64,000 nt of DNA from Stenotrophomonas maltophilia (GCA_900113425.1 FOZF01000001.1:1695283-1759282), one strand, 5' to 3'; shown: positions 37,155-45,535, counted from the stretch's first letter. Numbers and translations are program-made. The notes: a model not told the origin generated them from the sequence alone.

Positions 37155-37397
37155 TTAGCCAGATGGTTGAATCCGGCTGCGAGCTCGTCTTCGCTGTCCA
37201 AATCTATTCTCATCCCGCCACTTCAACACCTCCCCGGCCACCCATGTCGCTGGGCGCATGGTCAGGCGGACCGGGAAGTCTGGGCGACAGGCCACTGTTT
37301 CAAGAACAGTACGCGGGGACAGTCCCAAGAGAATTCCAACGTCAGCGACTCCAATTGCACGTAGCTCCCAAGGGATGCCGCTACCATCATCGGACAT
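37155..37397 (-). CDS. AlpA-like small DNA-binding protein
   Basis: An 80-aa basic protein with a winged-helix or HTH pattern (VGILLGLSPRTVLETVACRPDFP, and a WxxxEV region) typical of AlpA/excisionase-type phage regulators. The C-terminus is Arg-rich. Target unknown. Confidence 0.6.
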   Translation of the reverse strand: MSDDGSGIPWELRAIGVADVGILLGLSPRTVLETVACRPDFPVRLTMRPATWVAGEVLKWRDENRFGQRRRARSRIQPSG

Positions 37398-37419
37398 GGT
37401 GACCTCCTATCTCGTCTTA

Positions 37420-38064
37420 CTACGGCCTGCGGCAGTAGCTTTGTGCCTTGCTGGCACTGACTTGGTATCGAATTGATGACTGCATGGCGTCGTCGGCCTC
37501 GACTGCGCAAGTCTGCCTTGGGTCCATCCGCGATGCGCACTTCGCCAGTGTCTCCGCCGACCTCGCCATCTCATCAGCGGCTAGCAAGAACTCGTTGCAG
37601 AGACTTCCGGCCGCCGACGCCAGGTAGTTAGCGCGGGCGCTACCGTAGCGTTCCACATTGTTCACATCTTGGGGGCTCGCCGTGGCCGGCGCGTTGAACC
37701 TAGGCCAGCCGCCGCTGGAGCCAGCCAAGCGATATGCAGTTGGCTCCGTCGGAACCGAAGGGCTACGATAGACAGGGTGGGTATAGGTCGAAGTCGGGAC
37801 ACTGGGCACGTATCCGGAGCCGTATCCTCCACTCGGTGGAGGTAGAGCGTATGGATCCTTCTTGCCAGCCTGGCCCGTATAGGGGTTGTAGTTCCCCCGG
37901 GTTGAGTAGTTGTCCAACGTAGACCGGTTGGGAGCGCTTCTATAGTGCGGGGCAACATAGGTCCCGTCTTTCCTGACGTAACCGCTGACCCGCACGCCCC
38001 GCGCGTCAGCGTGGCTTGCCCACACCAATGCCAGCCCCAGACAGAGCATCAGAAATCCTTTCAT
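37420..38064 (-). CDS. Secreted protein with RKDGTYVAPHYRS motif
   Basis: A 214-aa protein with a signal peptide (GFLMLCLGLALVWASHADA) and a start set by GGGGAG upstream of 38064. After it comes the motif YVRKDGTYVAPHYRSAPN, seen in many small exported proteins of mobile elements. The middle is Pro/Ser/Tyr-rich and the C-terminal helix has several Cys. Function unknown. Confidence 0.7.
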   Translation of the reverse strand: MKGFLMLCLGLALVWASHADARGVRVSGYVRKDGTYVAPHYRSAPNRSTLDNYSTRGNYNPYTGQAGKKDPYALPPPSGGYGSGYVPSVPTSTYTHPVYRSPSVPTEPTAYRLAGSSGGWPRFNAPATASPQDVNNVERYGSARANYLASAAGSLCNEFLLAADEMARSAETLAKCASRMDPRQTCAVEADDAMQSSIRYQVSASKAQSYCRRP

Positions 38065-38182
38065 CGCGCTCACTCCCCAAGCGTGGTCCGTAATGGACAT
38101 CCTGCAACCCCATTGGGGCTGTTCCGGCGGGATGCTACTCCTTCATCTGGCTCCATGCCAATTGAGTTCTAGAAGATTCTGA

Positions 38183-38569
38183 TCAGGGTTTGCAGACCTC
38201 GACACCCCACATCACCGGCACGAGATCTCCAAGTGCCCAGAGGAAAGTGCCGAGAACACTTGCGACATAGACCACGTGCATAACACGCTGCTCGACGGTT
38301 ATCCCAGAATGAAGACGTCTCTGGAAGCGGTCCTGATTTGCGAAAACATATCCTTGGGCGAAAACCGCAAACCCAACAAACAATCCACCGACTCGGGGCG
38401 CCCAACACTTGTCACCAAAGATCAGGGTCAGCCCGATGACCAAAGCGATAGTGGCGCACTGGATAGCTAGTCCGATCAACGGCCACATAATCCAACGCTT
38501 CAGCACCTTTTCCTCCCCCAAACTACGCTCTAGAAGTGAGTTTAGACGGCTCTTCCAAGGATGTGCCAT
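38183..38569 (-). CDS. Small membrane protein, 128 aa
   Basis: Three or four hydrophobic helices (residues about 25-50, 58-78, 98-118) with a basic N-terminal helix. It is not recognised. It sits among cargo genes; lower GC and codon use than the core region fit transfer. Confidence 0.6.
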   Translation of the reverse strand: MAHPWKSRLNSLLERSLGEEKVLKRWIMWPLIGLAIQCATIALVIGLTLIFGDKCWAPRVGGLFVGFAVFAQGYVFANQDRFQRRLHSGITVEQRVMHVVYVASVLGTFLWALGDLVPVMWGVEVCKP

Positions 38570-38635
38570 TGATCCTCACTCGCCCTCCCTCATGGAACCG
38601 GAAGCCGTTCCCCTCATCAGACTGGCGCAGCACAC

Positions 38636-39121
38636 CTACGTTTCGTAGCCGGACCTTCGTCCGATTCGGGGCGCTCCTGGCTTGGTCTTGGCTGAAAGGT
38701 TGCGCGGCTCCAACGCTTCCCTGACCCTCGCCGTAGCGGCGGCCGTTGCCTCGGCCAGACGCCGGACCTGTTGCTGCTGCTCGCGGGTCGGCGGCAGGCC
38801 AGGTGGTTGAGCTGCCGGCTGAATCGGGGGGCTGTCGGTCAGGCGGGCAACGGCCTCGCGCAAAGGCAGCTCGGGATACCGCCTAGCGGCGCACCAGCGC
38901 TCGGCGTAGCGCTTCGCCTGCCGGACGTTGGCGGCGCGGACTTCCTTCACCTGCCACATCTTCTGACCTTCCATCCACAGACGCACGCCGGGACCACCAT
39001 CGGAGGCAATGCTGGCTGTTTCCCGGCCGTTGCACCAGAGCGCCCAGCGCTCACCGGCCTGGACCCAGCCGGACGGGACTGGGGCGGTGCGGAAAGCATG
39101 GTGGCCGTGCGAGGGAAGCAT
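38636..39121 (-). CDS. Hypothetical protein, 161 aa
   Basis: The N-terminal ~90 residues are a compact domain with Trp-rich segments (WALWCNGRE, EGQKMWQVKEVR); then a Pro-rich linker and a basic coiled C-terminus. No family recognised. It precedes the dTMP kinase gene downstream on the opposite side of a 54-bp gap, same strand. Confidence 0.55.
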   Translation of the reverse strand: MLPSHGHHAFRTAPVPSGWVQAGERWALWCNGRETASIASDGGPGVRLWMEGQKMWQVKEVRAANVRQAKRYAERWCAARRYPELPLREAVARLTDSPPIQPAAQPPGLPPTREQQQQVRRLAEATAAATARVREALEPRNLSAKTKPGAPRIGRRSGYET

Positions 39122-39175
39122 GGCCGGAAGGATACGGCCGGGCGCCGTAGATGCTGCGATTGAATCCTGACCGGA

Positions 39176-39850
39176 TTAAGCCAGCCGCCCTTCCATGAGG
39201 GTGCCGACCTTCTCGATGTTCTCCAGCGACAGGCCGCCAATGTTCTGCGTGAACTGTCGGATAAGCAGGGCGTAGGAGTCTTCGAGGACATCCGCCTCCG
39301 ACTTCGAGGCGTCGATCACAAACTTCGTTCGCTCAGGCATGCCCAAGAAGATCTGGCGGCATAGGGCCAGATTCTCTTCGTTCTCGAAGTGGTTGGGCCT
39401 ATCGCCACGCGCGCGGATACGTTCCAGCCCCGTGGCGGGCTCGACATCGAGCAGCAGCATCAGATGTGGGCGGGGGGCGAAGTCGTTGGCCTTCGATAGG
39501 TCCTCAACCGGTAGCCCCGCGGCACCCTGGTAGGCCACCATAGAAGGGAAGTAGCGGTCGAGGATCACAACCTCCCCGCGTTGCAGAGCCGGTCCGATGA
39601 ACTGCTCTACATGATCTCGCCGGTCAGCCAGAAGGTATTCGACTTCCTGCTCGGGGCTCAGGCGCCCCGATTCGGCGGACTGACGAAGCTTGGTGCCCCA
39701 CGGCCCATTGGTCGGCTCCTTGCTGGTCGAGACGGCCACGCCATGCGCGCGAAGCCGCTCGGTCAGGGCTCTGGCCAAGGTCGACTTGCCGGCCCCATCG
39801 ATTCCCTCGATGGCAACCAGCAGGCCACCGGGGATGGTGATGCTCGTCAT
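39176..39850 (-). CDS. tmk: dTMP kinase, island copy
   Basis: A 224-aa P-loop nucleotide kinase. The Walker A is IEGIDGAGKST, the substrate-binding DR motif is LDRYFPSMVAYQG, and the LID segment is RARGDRPNHFENEE. It phosphorylates dTMP to dTDP. The start at 39850 begins the fold; the longer frame to 39880 has no support. An extra thymidylate kinase in an element is usual for phages and may serve element replication or altered nucleotide metabolism. Confidence 0.88.
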   Translation of the reverse strand: MTSITIPGGLLVAIEGIDGAGKSTLARALTERLRAHGVAVSTSKEPTNGPWGTKLRQSAESGRLSPEQEVEYLLADRRDHVEQFIGPALQRGEVVILDRYFPSMVAYQGAAGLPVEDLSKANDFAPRPHLMLLLDVEPATGLERIRARGDRPNHFENEENLALCRQIFLGMPERTKFVIDASKSEADVLEDSYALLIRQFTQNIGGLSLENIEKVGTLMEGRLA

Positions 39851-40036
39851 GCGGGGTAGTGTATCCAATTGCCCCGGCACCGCCAGAGGGGGACGGGATG
39901 CTAACGCGGACGGCCATCACAGGGCCAGTCTTGACAGCATTCCGGCGATCCGCCGCCGCTGGAACGCCGTCCCTACACGCCCCGTGCGCAGCCCGCCGGG
40001 CTACCCCGGCCCTGTGCGAGTTCCCCTGTCCGGGCG

Positions 40037-40651
40037 TCAGATCGGTCCCAGATCTTTGACCACCGCCTGCCCCTGCTGCAGGAATCCGATCAACAGACGG
40101 CCGCCGGCCACCCGCCGGCCCTCCCGCTCATTGAGGTAACTCGCCTGCAGCCTTCCGGCGGCCAGCAACTCGGCCTGGGCCATGCTCGGCGGCACTGTCT
40201 TCAGGGGCTCCCCCGGCGACGCCAGTTGGCCAGTTATGGGCTGCACGCGTGCCGGTTGCCCACTGCCGCTCTTCGAATACGCCGTGGCGATCATCCTGCC
40301 CTGCTGTGGAGACCAGCCACCCAGGACGATCTCCGTTCCCAACTGCTCGATCGGCAGGCCGGCCTCGGCCACAGCCTTCTCGTAGTTCGGCCACAGCTGG
40401 TCAATCACAGAGCCGAATTCCGCGCTCAATTGCCCCACCGTGAACTCGGCGCGGAAGCTCGCCTGTAGGGCCAGCTCGTAGATCCGGAGGAAGAACTGCG
40501 CGGATCCTCTGGTGGCCAGCAGGAGGTTGTGCTGGGGGATCAAAAGCATCTTGGCGCCCGCCGAATGGGCGCCGGTCAGCGCATCCTCGGCGAGCGTATC
40601 GACTGCGATAACAAGCTGGTCACGACTGAGCAAAACGTTGAGGATGCTCAT
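40037..40651 (-). CDS. Hypothetical protein, possibly Ntn-hydrolase-like
   Basis: A 204-aa protein. Its start (MSILNVLLSRDQLVIAVDT, AKMLLIPQHNLLLATRGSAQF) resembles the two-strand core of proteasome-type Ntn hydrolases, but the processing residue is not obvious. Start 40651 is chosen at the fold; the upstream extension has no support. Treat the fold as a weak guess. It flanks the tmk gene. Confidence 0.5.
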   Translation of the reverse strand: MSILNVLLSRDQLVIAVDTLAEDALTGAHSAGAKMLLIPQHNLLLATRGSAQFFLRIYELALQASFRAEFTVGQLSAEFGSVIDQLWPNYEKAVAEAGLPIEQLGTEIVLGGWSPQQGRMIATAYSKSGSGQPARVQPITGQLASPGEPLKTVPPSMAQAELLAAGRLQASYLNEREGRRVAGGRLLIGFLQQGQAVVKDLGPI

Positions 40652-40753
40652 AGGGCGATCCCATGGGTCTTCGCAAACTATGGCGGTCCCCTGCCCCTCA
40701 GTCCAGACCGACGTCCATGACCGCACCAATCAAAGAGATTCTGGATCGCCTAG

Positions 40754-40990
40754 ATGCCTGCGAAGCCGCGCAAGAGGGCCCATCGCGGCTACTTGAAGGC
40801 GATGGAATATGCACTTAGGGTGGCCCTGCTCACACACCCTGACCCGGAACAGTTGTCCGATGTCTGGACATCGCTGCTGCCTAGCATCGCTCTCACTCAC
40901 CAGAATGAAGGCGGCGTGTTCAGTGCTGCGTTCCAACAATCCCTGGTGCTTCTAACTGAGCAGATCGGCAGCGCCAAGGGCTCGCCCTGA
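40754..40990 (+). CDS. Small hypothetical protein, 78 aa
   Basis: A basic start (PAKPRKRAHRGYLKA) is followed by amphipathic helices. No family is recognised. It lies between the Ntn-like gene and the histidine kinase, and its codon use is similar to the neighbouring cargo. Confidence 0.45.
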   Translation: MPAKPRKRAHRGYLKAMEYALRVALLTHPDPEQLSDVWTSLLPSIALTHQNEGGVFSAAFQQSLVLLTEQIGSAKGSP

Positions 40991-41129
40991 GCGCTAAAGC
41001 GTTGCCATCGCCTGGTAGTTCAACGCATGCCGCCCCCCGACATAGGAGCGTGAAGGTCGAACGCCTTCACTTTCACAAACAGCTAACAAAAGGAAGCTTA
41101 GCTTGATCGGCCCGAAGGAGAGCTCACCA

Positions 41130-42263
41130 GTGACTCCACATCCCACGGGCGATCTAGGCGACGAGTCGCAACAATTTGGGCTTTTGGTCAATTCCGTCAC
41201 TGATTACGCGATCTACATGCTCGACCCGGAAGGGGTCATCCGTACCTGGAACCCAGGCGGCGAGCGCATCAAAGGCTACCGCAAGGATGAGGTAGTCGGC
41301 ACTAACTTCTCCAGGTTCTACACAGCTGAGGACGCCGAAGCCGGGCTCCCGATGCGCAATCTGCGGACAGCGGCATCCGAAGGCCGATACGCGGGCGAAG
41401 GATGGCGTGTTAGAAAGGACGGCTCTCGCTTCCATGCCAGTGTGGTCATCGACCCCGTTTGGGTCAATGGCGAACTAGTCGGGTTCGCGAAAATTACACG
41501 AGATATCACTGAGCGCTATCTTGCGCAGGAACAGCTAAGGCGGACTCAACAGGAGCTTTTCCAGGCGCAGAAGATGGAAGCGATTGGCAAGCTCACACTG
41601 GGCTTGGCACACGATTTCAACAACCTTCTAAGCGTAGTCACCAATTGTCTCGATCTGATCGCCGCTCAACCCCATGGCGATCTATCTGCAAAGTACATAG
41701 ATACCGCTCTGCGATCGGTAGAGCGAGGCGCGCTCTTAACTCGTCAGTTGCTCACCTTCGGGCGTGGTCACGAACTGTCTCCGGAGAGATTGGACGTAGG
41801 GAAAGCCTTGCGCGATATCCACGACATGCTGCAACGCTCAGCTGGGGCGGCGATCAACGTCACACTGGACATCGCGGACGAGCTGCCGCCGGTGCACCTG
41901 GACCGTGGTCAACTGGAAGCCGCAGTGCTCAATTTGGTGTGCAACAGCCGTGATGCGATGCCTAACGGCGGCTCCATAAGCGTGACAGCACGTTTACAGC
42001 AGGTGAGTGATCCTCAAGGTGATGCCGAAGGCCCCGCCAACTACCTCTGCATTACAGTCCAAGACAATGGCCAGGGCATAGCGCCTGAGCACCAGCAGCG
42101 CATTTTCGAGCCATTCTTTACCACGAAGACGGTCGGTCGCGGGAGCGGCCTGGGCCTTAGCCAGGTGTTCGGGTTCACCACTCAATCGGGCGGATTCATC
42201 CGCGTAAAGAGCGATGTTGGCTCGGGAACTTCCATCACCCTTCACTACCCTGTGACCGACTAA
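41130..42263 (+). CDS. PAS-domain sensor histidine kinase
   Basis: A 377-aa soluble kinase without transmembrane helices. A PAS domain (residues about 15-130, with YAIYMLDPEGVIRTWNPGGE and ITRDITER) precedes a dimerisation helix with the phosphoacceptor His in GLAHDFNNLL. The ATPase domain shows the N box (NLVCNSRDAM), G1 (DNGQGI) and G2 (GRGSGLGLSQ). GTG 41130 has GAAGGAG upstream; a TTG at 41103 (MIGPKESS reading) with AAAGGAAG upstream is an alternative. It lies 2 bp from a receiver gene, its likely partner. No flavin-type LOV Cys is visible in the PAS, so the light input would come from the BLUF protein, which is an inference. Confidence 0.88.
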   Translation: MTPHPTGDLGDESQQFGLLVNSVTDYAIYMLDPEGVIRTWNPGGERIKGYRKDEVVGTNFSRFYTAEDAEAGLPMRNLRTAASEGRYAGEGWRVRKDGSRFHASVVIDPVWVNGELVGFAKITRDITERYLAQEQLRRTQQELFQAQKMEAIGKLTLGLAHDFNNLLSVVTNCLDLIAAQPHGDLSAKYIDTALRSVERGALLTRQLLTFGRGHELSPERLDVGKALRDIHDMLQRSAGAAINVTLDIADELPPVHLDRGQLEAAVLNLVCNSRDAMPNGGSISVTARLQQVSDPQGDAEGPANYLCITVQDNGQGIAPEHQQRIFEPFFTTKTVGRGSGLGLSQVFGFTTQSGGFIRVKSDVGSGTSITLHYPVTD

Positions 42264-42265
42264 AG

Positions 42266-42622
42266 ATGCCGCTCTCCGTGCTTTTTGTAGATGACGAGGA
42301 CGATCTCCGTGAGATTGTCGTTGATGCACTTGCCGCCCAAGGATTTGCGGTAACCACCGCCCGAAATGGGCTTGAAGCGATCGCGTGCTTACGCAGCGAG
42401 GCTCAGTTCTCCATTGTCGTGACTGATTACAGCATGCCCGAGGGAGTATCGGGTTTGGATGTCGCCTCTGAGGCCGCCGCTATGCAGCCGAACGCGCGCA
42501 TATTACTTGCCTCAGGATACAGCCGCTCCCAGCTACCAGCACTTCCGGAGAACGTTCACTTTCTCTCCAAGCCCTACCGTTTCAAGCAGCTAATTGCCGC
42601 TATCCACGATCAGCTCTCGTAG
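42266..42622 (+). CDS. Single-domain receiver, likely partner of the PAS kinase
   Basis: A 118-aa CheY-like domain with the acidic cluster VDDEDD (residues 8-13), phosphoacceptor Asp54 in VVTDYSMP and the Lys in FLSKPYR. It starts right after the kinase and is convergent with a BLUF gene through a shared hairpin. It lacks an output domain, so it may pass the phosphate on or act by binding. Confidence 0.87.
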   Translation: MPLSVLFVDDEDDLREIVVDALAAQGFAVTTARNGLEAIACLRSEAQFSIVVTDYSMPEGVSGLDVASEAAAMQPNARILLASGYSRSQLPALPENVHFLSKPYRFKQLIAAIHDQLS

Positions 42623-42628
42623 GCCGAA

Positions 42629-42652
42629 GCCCCCGCGCAGGTGAACGGGGGC
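42629..42652. terminator. Bidirectional hairpin between receiver and BLUF genes
   Basis: GCCCCC (42629-42634) pairs with GGGGGC (42647-42652) around a 12-nt loop in the convergent gap. A weak but plausible terminator. Confidence 0.5.
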
Positions 42653-42657
42653 CGCAT

Positions 42658-43101
42658 TCATGCGGCAACAACGTAGGGCTCAATCAAGCGAACAAGCAGA
42701 TCCATTGCGGTGGGGGAATCGCTTTCACCGCGTTGACTGAAGCTGGTCCAATCAGCTCGAACCATTTCCCGAAGCTCAACTGATTCGACAGGCAGCCAAC
42801 GCATTGGCCAGAAAGGAAGCCGTCGCTGCCCGACTCTGCCTCGCTGCAGTTCGATAATTCCATGGTGACTGCTGGCACCACGCACCCTGGAGTACGCAAC
42901 AGAGACACCATCCTCGGGCCCCTCCAGATACTGCATAAATCGTTCGCCGTCGAAGAGCAGAACCCCCGTGACTCCTGCGTTACGGTTGAACCGGGCTGCA
43001 TCGTCCACAACTTCGTCCAGCTTGCCGTTACACAAGCCGAGCTTGTCACCGGTGAGCGCCTCGCTCGCTTCGCTTACATATACAACTGCCCGAATGGGCA
43101 T
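42658..43101 (-). CDS. BLUF-domain photoreceptor (island copy)
   Basis: A 147-aa stand-alone BLUF protein. It keeps the flavin-photocycle residues: Tyr8 in VVYVS, Asn39 in RFNRNAGVTG and Gln57 in RFMQYLEG. Relative to the chromosomal copy it has a seven-residue insertion in the first helix (LGLCNGK). Elsewhere the two are close over the whole length (LLFDG, GRVGQRRLPFWPMR). It is convergent with a receiver and kinase pair, which gives this copy a possible complete signalling path. Confidence 0.92.
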   Translation of the reverse strand: MPIRAVVYVSEASEALTGDKLGLCNGKLDEVVDDAARFNRNAGVTGVLLFDGERFMQYLEGPEDGVSVAYSRVRGASSHHGIIELQRGRVGQRRLPFWPMRWLPVESVELREMVRADWTSFSQRGESDSPTAMDLLVRLIEPYVVAA

Positions 43102-43246
43102 TGTGCACCTCCTTGATGAGCCTCCACCCTAGCAAGGGCGACCGTTCGCGGAGGTGACGCGGCAATACTGTCGGCCAAACGATTCAGTTTTCTGTGAAAC
43201 TGAATGGCGAACTCCATCACAGAGTGATTGCAGCGTAAGGCGCAGC

Positions 43247-43540
43247 ATGCGCCAAAACTTCCGGTACAAAGCAATGCCCGACACAGGACTTTTCTACGTA
43301 GTTGATGTTGATTCCGTGCTCGATGAGCAGGGGAGAGTGGCCTATCTCTCGAGTCTAGCGGTGCGTTGCGCCCGCTGCGGCCACGTTACCCACTCAAGCA
43401 ATGCTGACCTTGAGTCAATGCCAGGCGGCACCGTCCTCACTTGTGGGAAGTGCGGGACTAGGCAGACAGTCAGCAATGCTCGCTTAGTGGAGTGCGACCA
43501 CATTCTGAGTGACGGCGGCCCGGCACCGCGAGCTGCCTAG
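43247..43540 (+). CDS. Small zinc-ribbon-like protein, 97 aa
   Basis: A protein with two CxxC pairs (CARCGH and CGKCGT) about 34 residues apart, forming a likely zinc ribbon. The N-terminus (RYKAMPDTGLFYVVDVD) may be a small beta domain. The start at 43247 is supported by AAGG upstream; the frame extends further but without support. Function unknown. Confidence 0.6.
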   Translation: MRQNFRYKAMPDTGLFYVVDVDSVLDEQGRVAYLSSLAVRCARCGHVTHSSNADLESMPGGTVLTCGKCGTRQTVSNARLVECDHILSDGGPAPRAA

Positions 43541-43645
43541 AGCTAGCGGAACCTCGGCCTATCTGTTGGCTGCTAGCACGACCAAGCCATTTCTCAAGGT
43601 GATAGAGCTGGCGCAATGTCGGGCCACTAGGAAGGGCCCGGGACC

Positions 43646-43945
43646 TTAGCCGTCGCCCGGGTGCCTACCAGCCAGAGTTCCCATCGTAAAGGCGTATCCT
43701 GCCTGCTCCAGAAGTGCCCTCATACGCAGCTCCACGCGACGTGGAGAGCGCAGTCCATTTGGAGCATAGAGGGCATACACGTAGCCAGCGCCGTCGATGA
43801 TCTCGCGGCGAACTGCACACTCGGTTGATTCGGTAGCCTCGCACCATACAGACATCAGCCTAGCAGGGCTGATTGACTGACCATTGCGAAGTCGGAAGAA
43901 CAGCCAACGCACCCCGAGCGACCGAACTTGACCTAGCCTAGCCAT
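43646..43945 (-). CDS. Hypothetical protein, 99 aa
   Basis: A small protein with a beta-rich pattern (VRWLFFRLRNGQSIS, GYVYALYA) and a helical C-terminus. It overlaps the 3' end of the gene upstream by 13 bp on the same strand, suggesting a two-gene unit. Family not recognised. Confidence 0.5.
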   Translation of the reverse strand: MARLGQVRSLGVRWLFFRLRNGQSISPARLMSVWCEATESTECAVRREIIDGAGYVYALYAPNGLRSPRRVELRMRALLEQAGYAFTMGTLAGRHPGDG

Positions 43946-44148
43946 TGCGAGCCCCTGATTCGTCTATACAGATCGCTAAGAACCTCAGGATCCAGGCTAG
44001 GGCGCTCATCTTTCGCGGAACGCGGCAGAACGATGCGCTCACTACCGTTCACTAGAGCCGGGAGATCTGACTGCAGATCAAGCCACCACCCGAGAGGAAG
44101 TTGGAGTCCAGTACCCGTTCTATCGTAGATGCATATCGGGAAATTCAT
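43933..44148 (-). CDS. Hypothetical protein, 71 aa
   Basis: A small protein beginning MNFPICIYDRTGTGLQLPLGWW. The start at 44148 is the ATG at the front of the beta-rich core; the longer frame lacks support. It overlaps the next gene by 13 bp and forms a unit with it. Function unknown. Confidence 0.5.
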   Translation of the reverse strand: MNFPICIYDRTGTGLQLPLGWWLDLQSDLPALVNGSERIVLPRSAKDERPSLDPEVLSDLYRRIRGSQWLG

Positions 44149-44211
44149 AGCGTTGCTCCCAGCTGTACCGAGCATACGCTTGTTCGATGTCAGGCCCGAA
44201 TGCGACAACTA

Positions 44212-44403
44212 CTAGATTGGTGCATCGGCTCGCTTTGCGCATGCGAACACGTGTGCTTCGTCTTGCTGCACTCGTCGAAATGACTCAAGCCAACTGAAAG
44301 CCGCTCCCCGATTACGGATTTCTTCACCTAGCTTCTCCGTCAGGCATCGAGCGCACTCCATTCCCCCTGGACTCTGCCCACGGCAGGTCCGGCACTGAGC
44401 CAT
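44212..44403 (-). CDS. Small Cys-rich protein, 63 aa
   Basis: CRTCRG and CARC give two CxxC pairs near the N-terminus, a likely zinc knuckle. The ATG at 44403 has GAGGGA about 6 nt upstream, which decides it over the longer frame. Function unknown. Confidence 0.5.
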   Translation of the reverse strand: MAQCRTCRGQSPGGMECARCLTEKLGEEIRNRGAAFSWLESFRRVQQDEAHVFACAKRADAPI

Positions 44404-44538
44404 GGTGGTTGTTCCCTCTGGACGCGACTGGTACATAATTTTTGTCATCAAGCTCACAGCCCGAGAATACGACGACATTTCAGCCCAGTCTCCTGTGGTC
44501 TCGAAGGAGCCGCGCTAGGCGCGGCCACCCTCTATGCA
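44404..44538. other. Short intergenic stretch
   Basis: Nothing convincing beyond the upstream region of the zinc-knuckle gene. Confidence 0.3.
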
Positions 44539-44751
44539 TCAACGTCGATTGTCGCTACCGACGCTGCCCTTCTGGTCATTACCAGAGGTTGGCTGGTCTT
44601 GATCCTTGTTGGCAGGCTTCTGCTGTTGGTGGCCTTGCTTTCCGGCCAACCCTCCGAGCTCATCTCCGCTCACTTCGTCCTGCTGGCCAGACCGCTTCTT
44701 CTCGGCATCCGAATTGGAACGGTCATTCTGGTTCTGGGGAGAGTTGTTCAT
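44539..44751 (-). CDS. Small hydrophilic Gln/Asn/Asp-rich protein, 70 aa
   Basis: A low-complexity, probably disordered protein (NSPQNQNDRSNSDAEKKRSG). CGGAG 6 nt upstream fixes the ATG at 44751; the longer frame to 44847 lacks support. Short proteins of this composition occur in stress and surface loci, but no function can be given. Confidence 0.55.
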   Translation of the reverse strand: MNNSPQNQNDRSNSDAEKKRSGQQDEVSGDELGGLAGKQGHQQQKPANKDQDQPTSGNDQKGSVGSDNRR

Positions 44752-44900
44752 GTCGTACTCCGATGCAGCCATCTGCTGCCCGTCCACAGTGGCCCCCAGC
44801 GTGTTACGTAGCCGTGCCAGATTGGCCAGAATATGAACAAGCGCCATGAACAGGCCGCTGTTTCAAAGAGCGTACAGTGCAGCTCTGAGAGGAGAAAAAA

Positions 44901-45182
44901 GTGGAACGAATGAGGAACAAGGATTTCGTTGACGTAGAACGTGAACTCACCCACTGGGGATTGGCATTCAACTCTGGCGCGCTGCCTGCTATTAGCTTTC
45001 GCCATGAAGTTGACCCCGTCATTCGGCTCGCTTGTGACATCTACATCAGAGACCCACACGGAACGCGCGGGGCATGGCTGGACGACCTCCGGGTCAGGCT
45101 TGAAGCCCGATCCAGCCTTCGCGGTCACCCTGGCGCAGTGGAGATCGCTACGCGATGCTGGTCACGTCTTTCTTGTCCTTAA
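44901..45182 (+). CDS. Hypothetical protein, 93 aa
   Basis: A small mixed alpha/beta protein. GAGGAG ends 7-8 nt before the GTG at 44901. It ends by overlapping the convergent gene by 4 bp. Family not recognised. Confidence 0.5.
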   Translation: MERMRNKDFVDVERELTHWGLAFNSGALPAISFRHEVDPVIRLACDIYIRDPHGTRGAWLDDLRVRLEARSSLRGHPGAVEIATRCWSRLSCP

Positions 45183-45535
45183 GAACGTCCCTGCTGCCCG
45201 GCTGCGTCATTCCCTTCTCGCATCAGCTGATCATTCAGCACGTGAACGATAGACATGACCGCATCGGCGAGCGCTCGAGAGTCACTGATCGAGCCGTAGA
45301 AGTAGATCTTGGAGCCTTCAACCCGGACTTCTGCCAAAGAGAGCTGAGAGGCCAGCGCCTCGCACTTCCTCACGAAGAGTTCAGTCCAGCGGACACCCGG
45401 CGCAAGATCCAATAAGGCAATGATGGCCTCATCAGCAGAGGAATCGACGCGCTCATGTAGCTGTGGTACGTCGAAACCGACAACTCTTGGAAGCATGGAG
45501 GCGCTCAACGGCCTGTCCTCTCGCTTAGGGGTCAT
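45179..45535 (-). CDS. Hypothetical protein, 118 aa
   Basis: A helical/beta protein (SADEAIIALLDLAPGVRW, LAEVRVEGSKIYFYGS) with the start taken as ATG 45535. Its 3' end meets the convergent gene at 45182 with 4 bp overlap. Family not recognised. Confidence 0.5.
   Translation of the reverse strand: MTPKREDRPLSASMLPRVVGFDVPQLHERVDSSADEAIIALLDLAPGVRWTELFVRKCEALASQLSLAEVRVEGSKIYFYGSISDSRALADAVMSIVHVLNDQLMREGNDAAGQQGRS

Noticed and set aside
41130..42263. A LOV photoreceptor kinase
   Set aside because: The PAS domain lacks the flavin-binding Cys motif (NCRFLQ-like), so it is called a plain PAS kinase.
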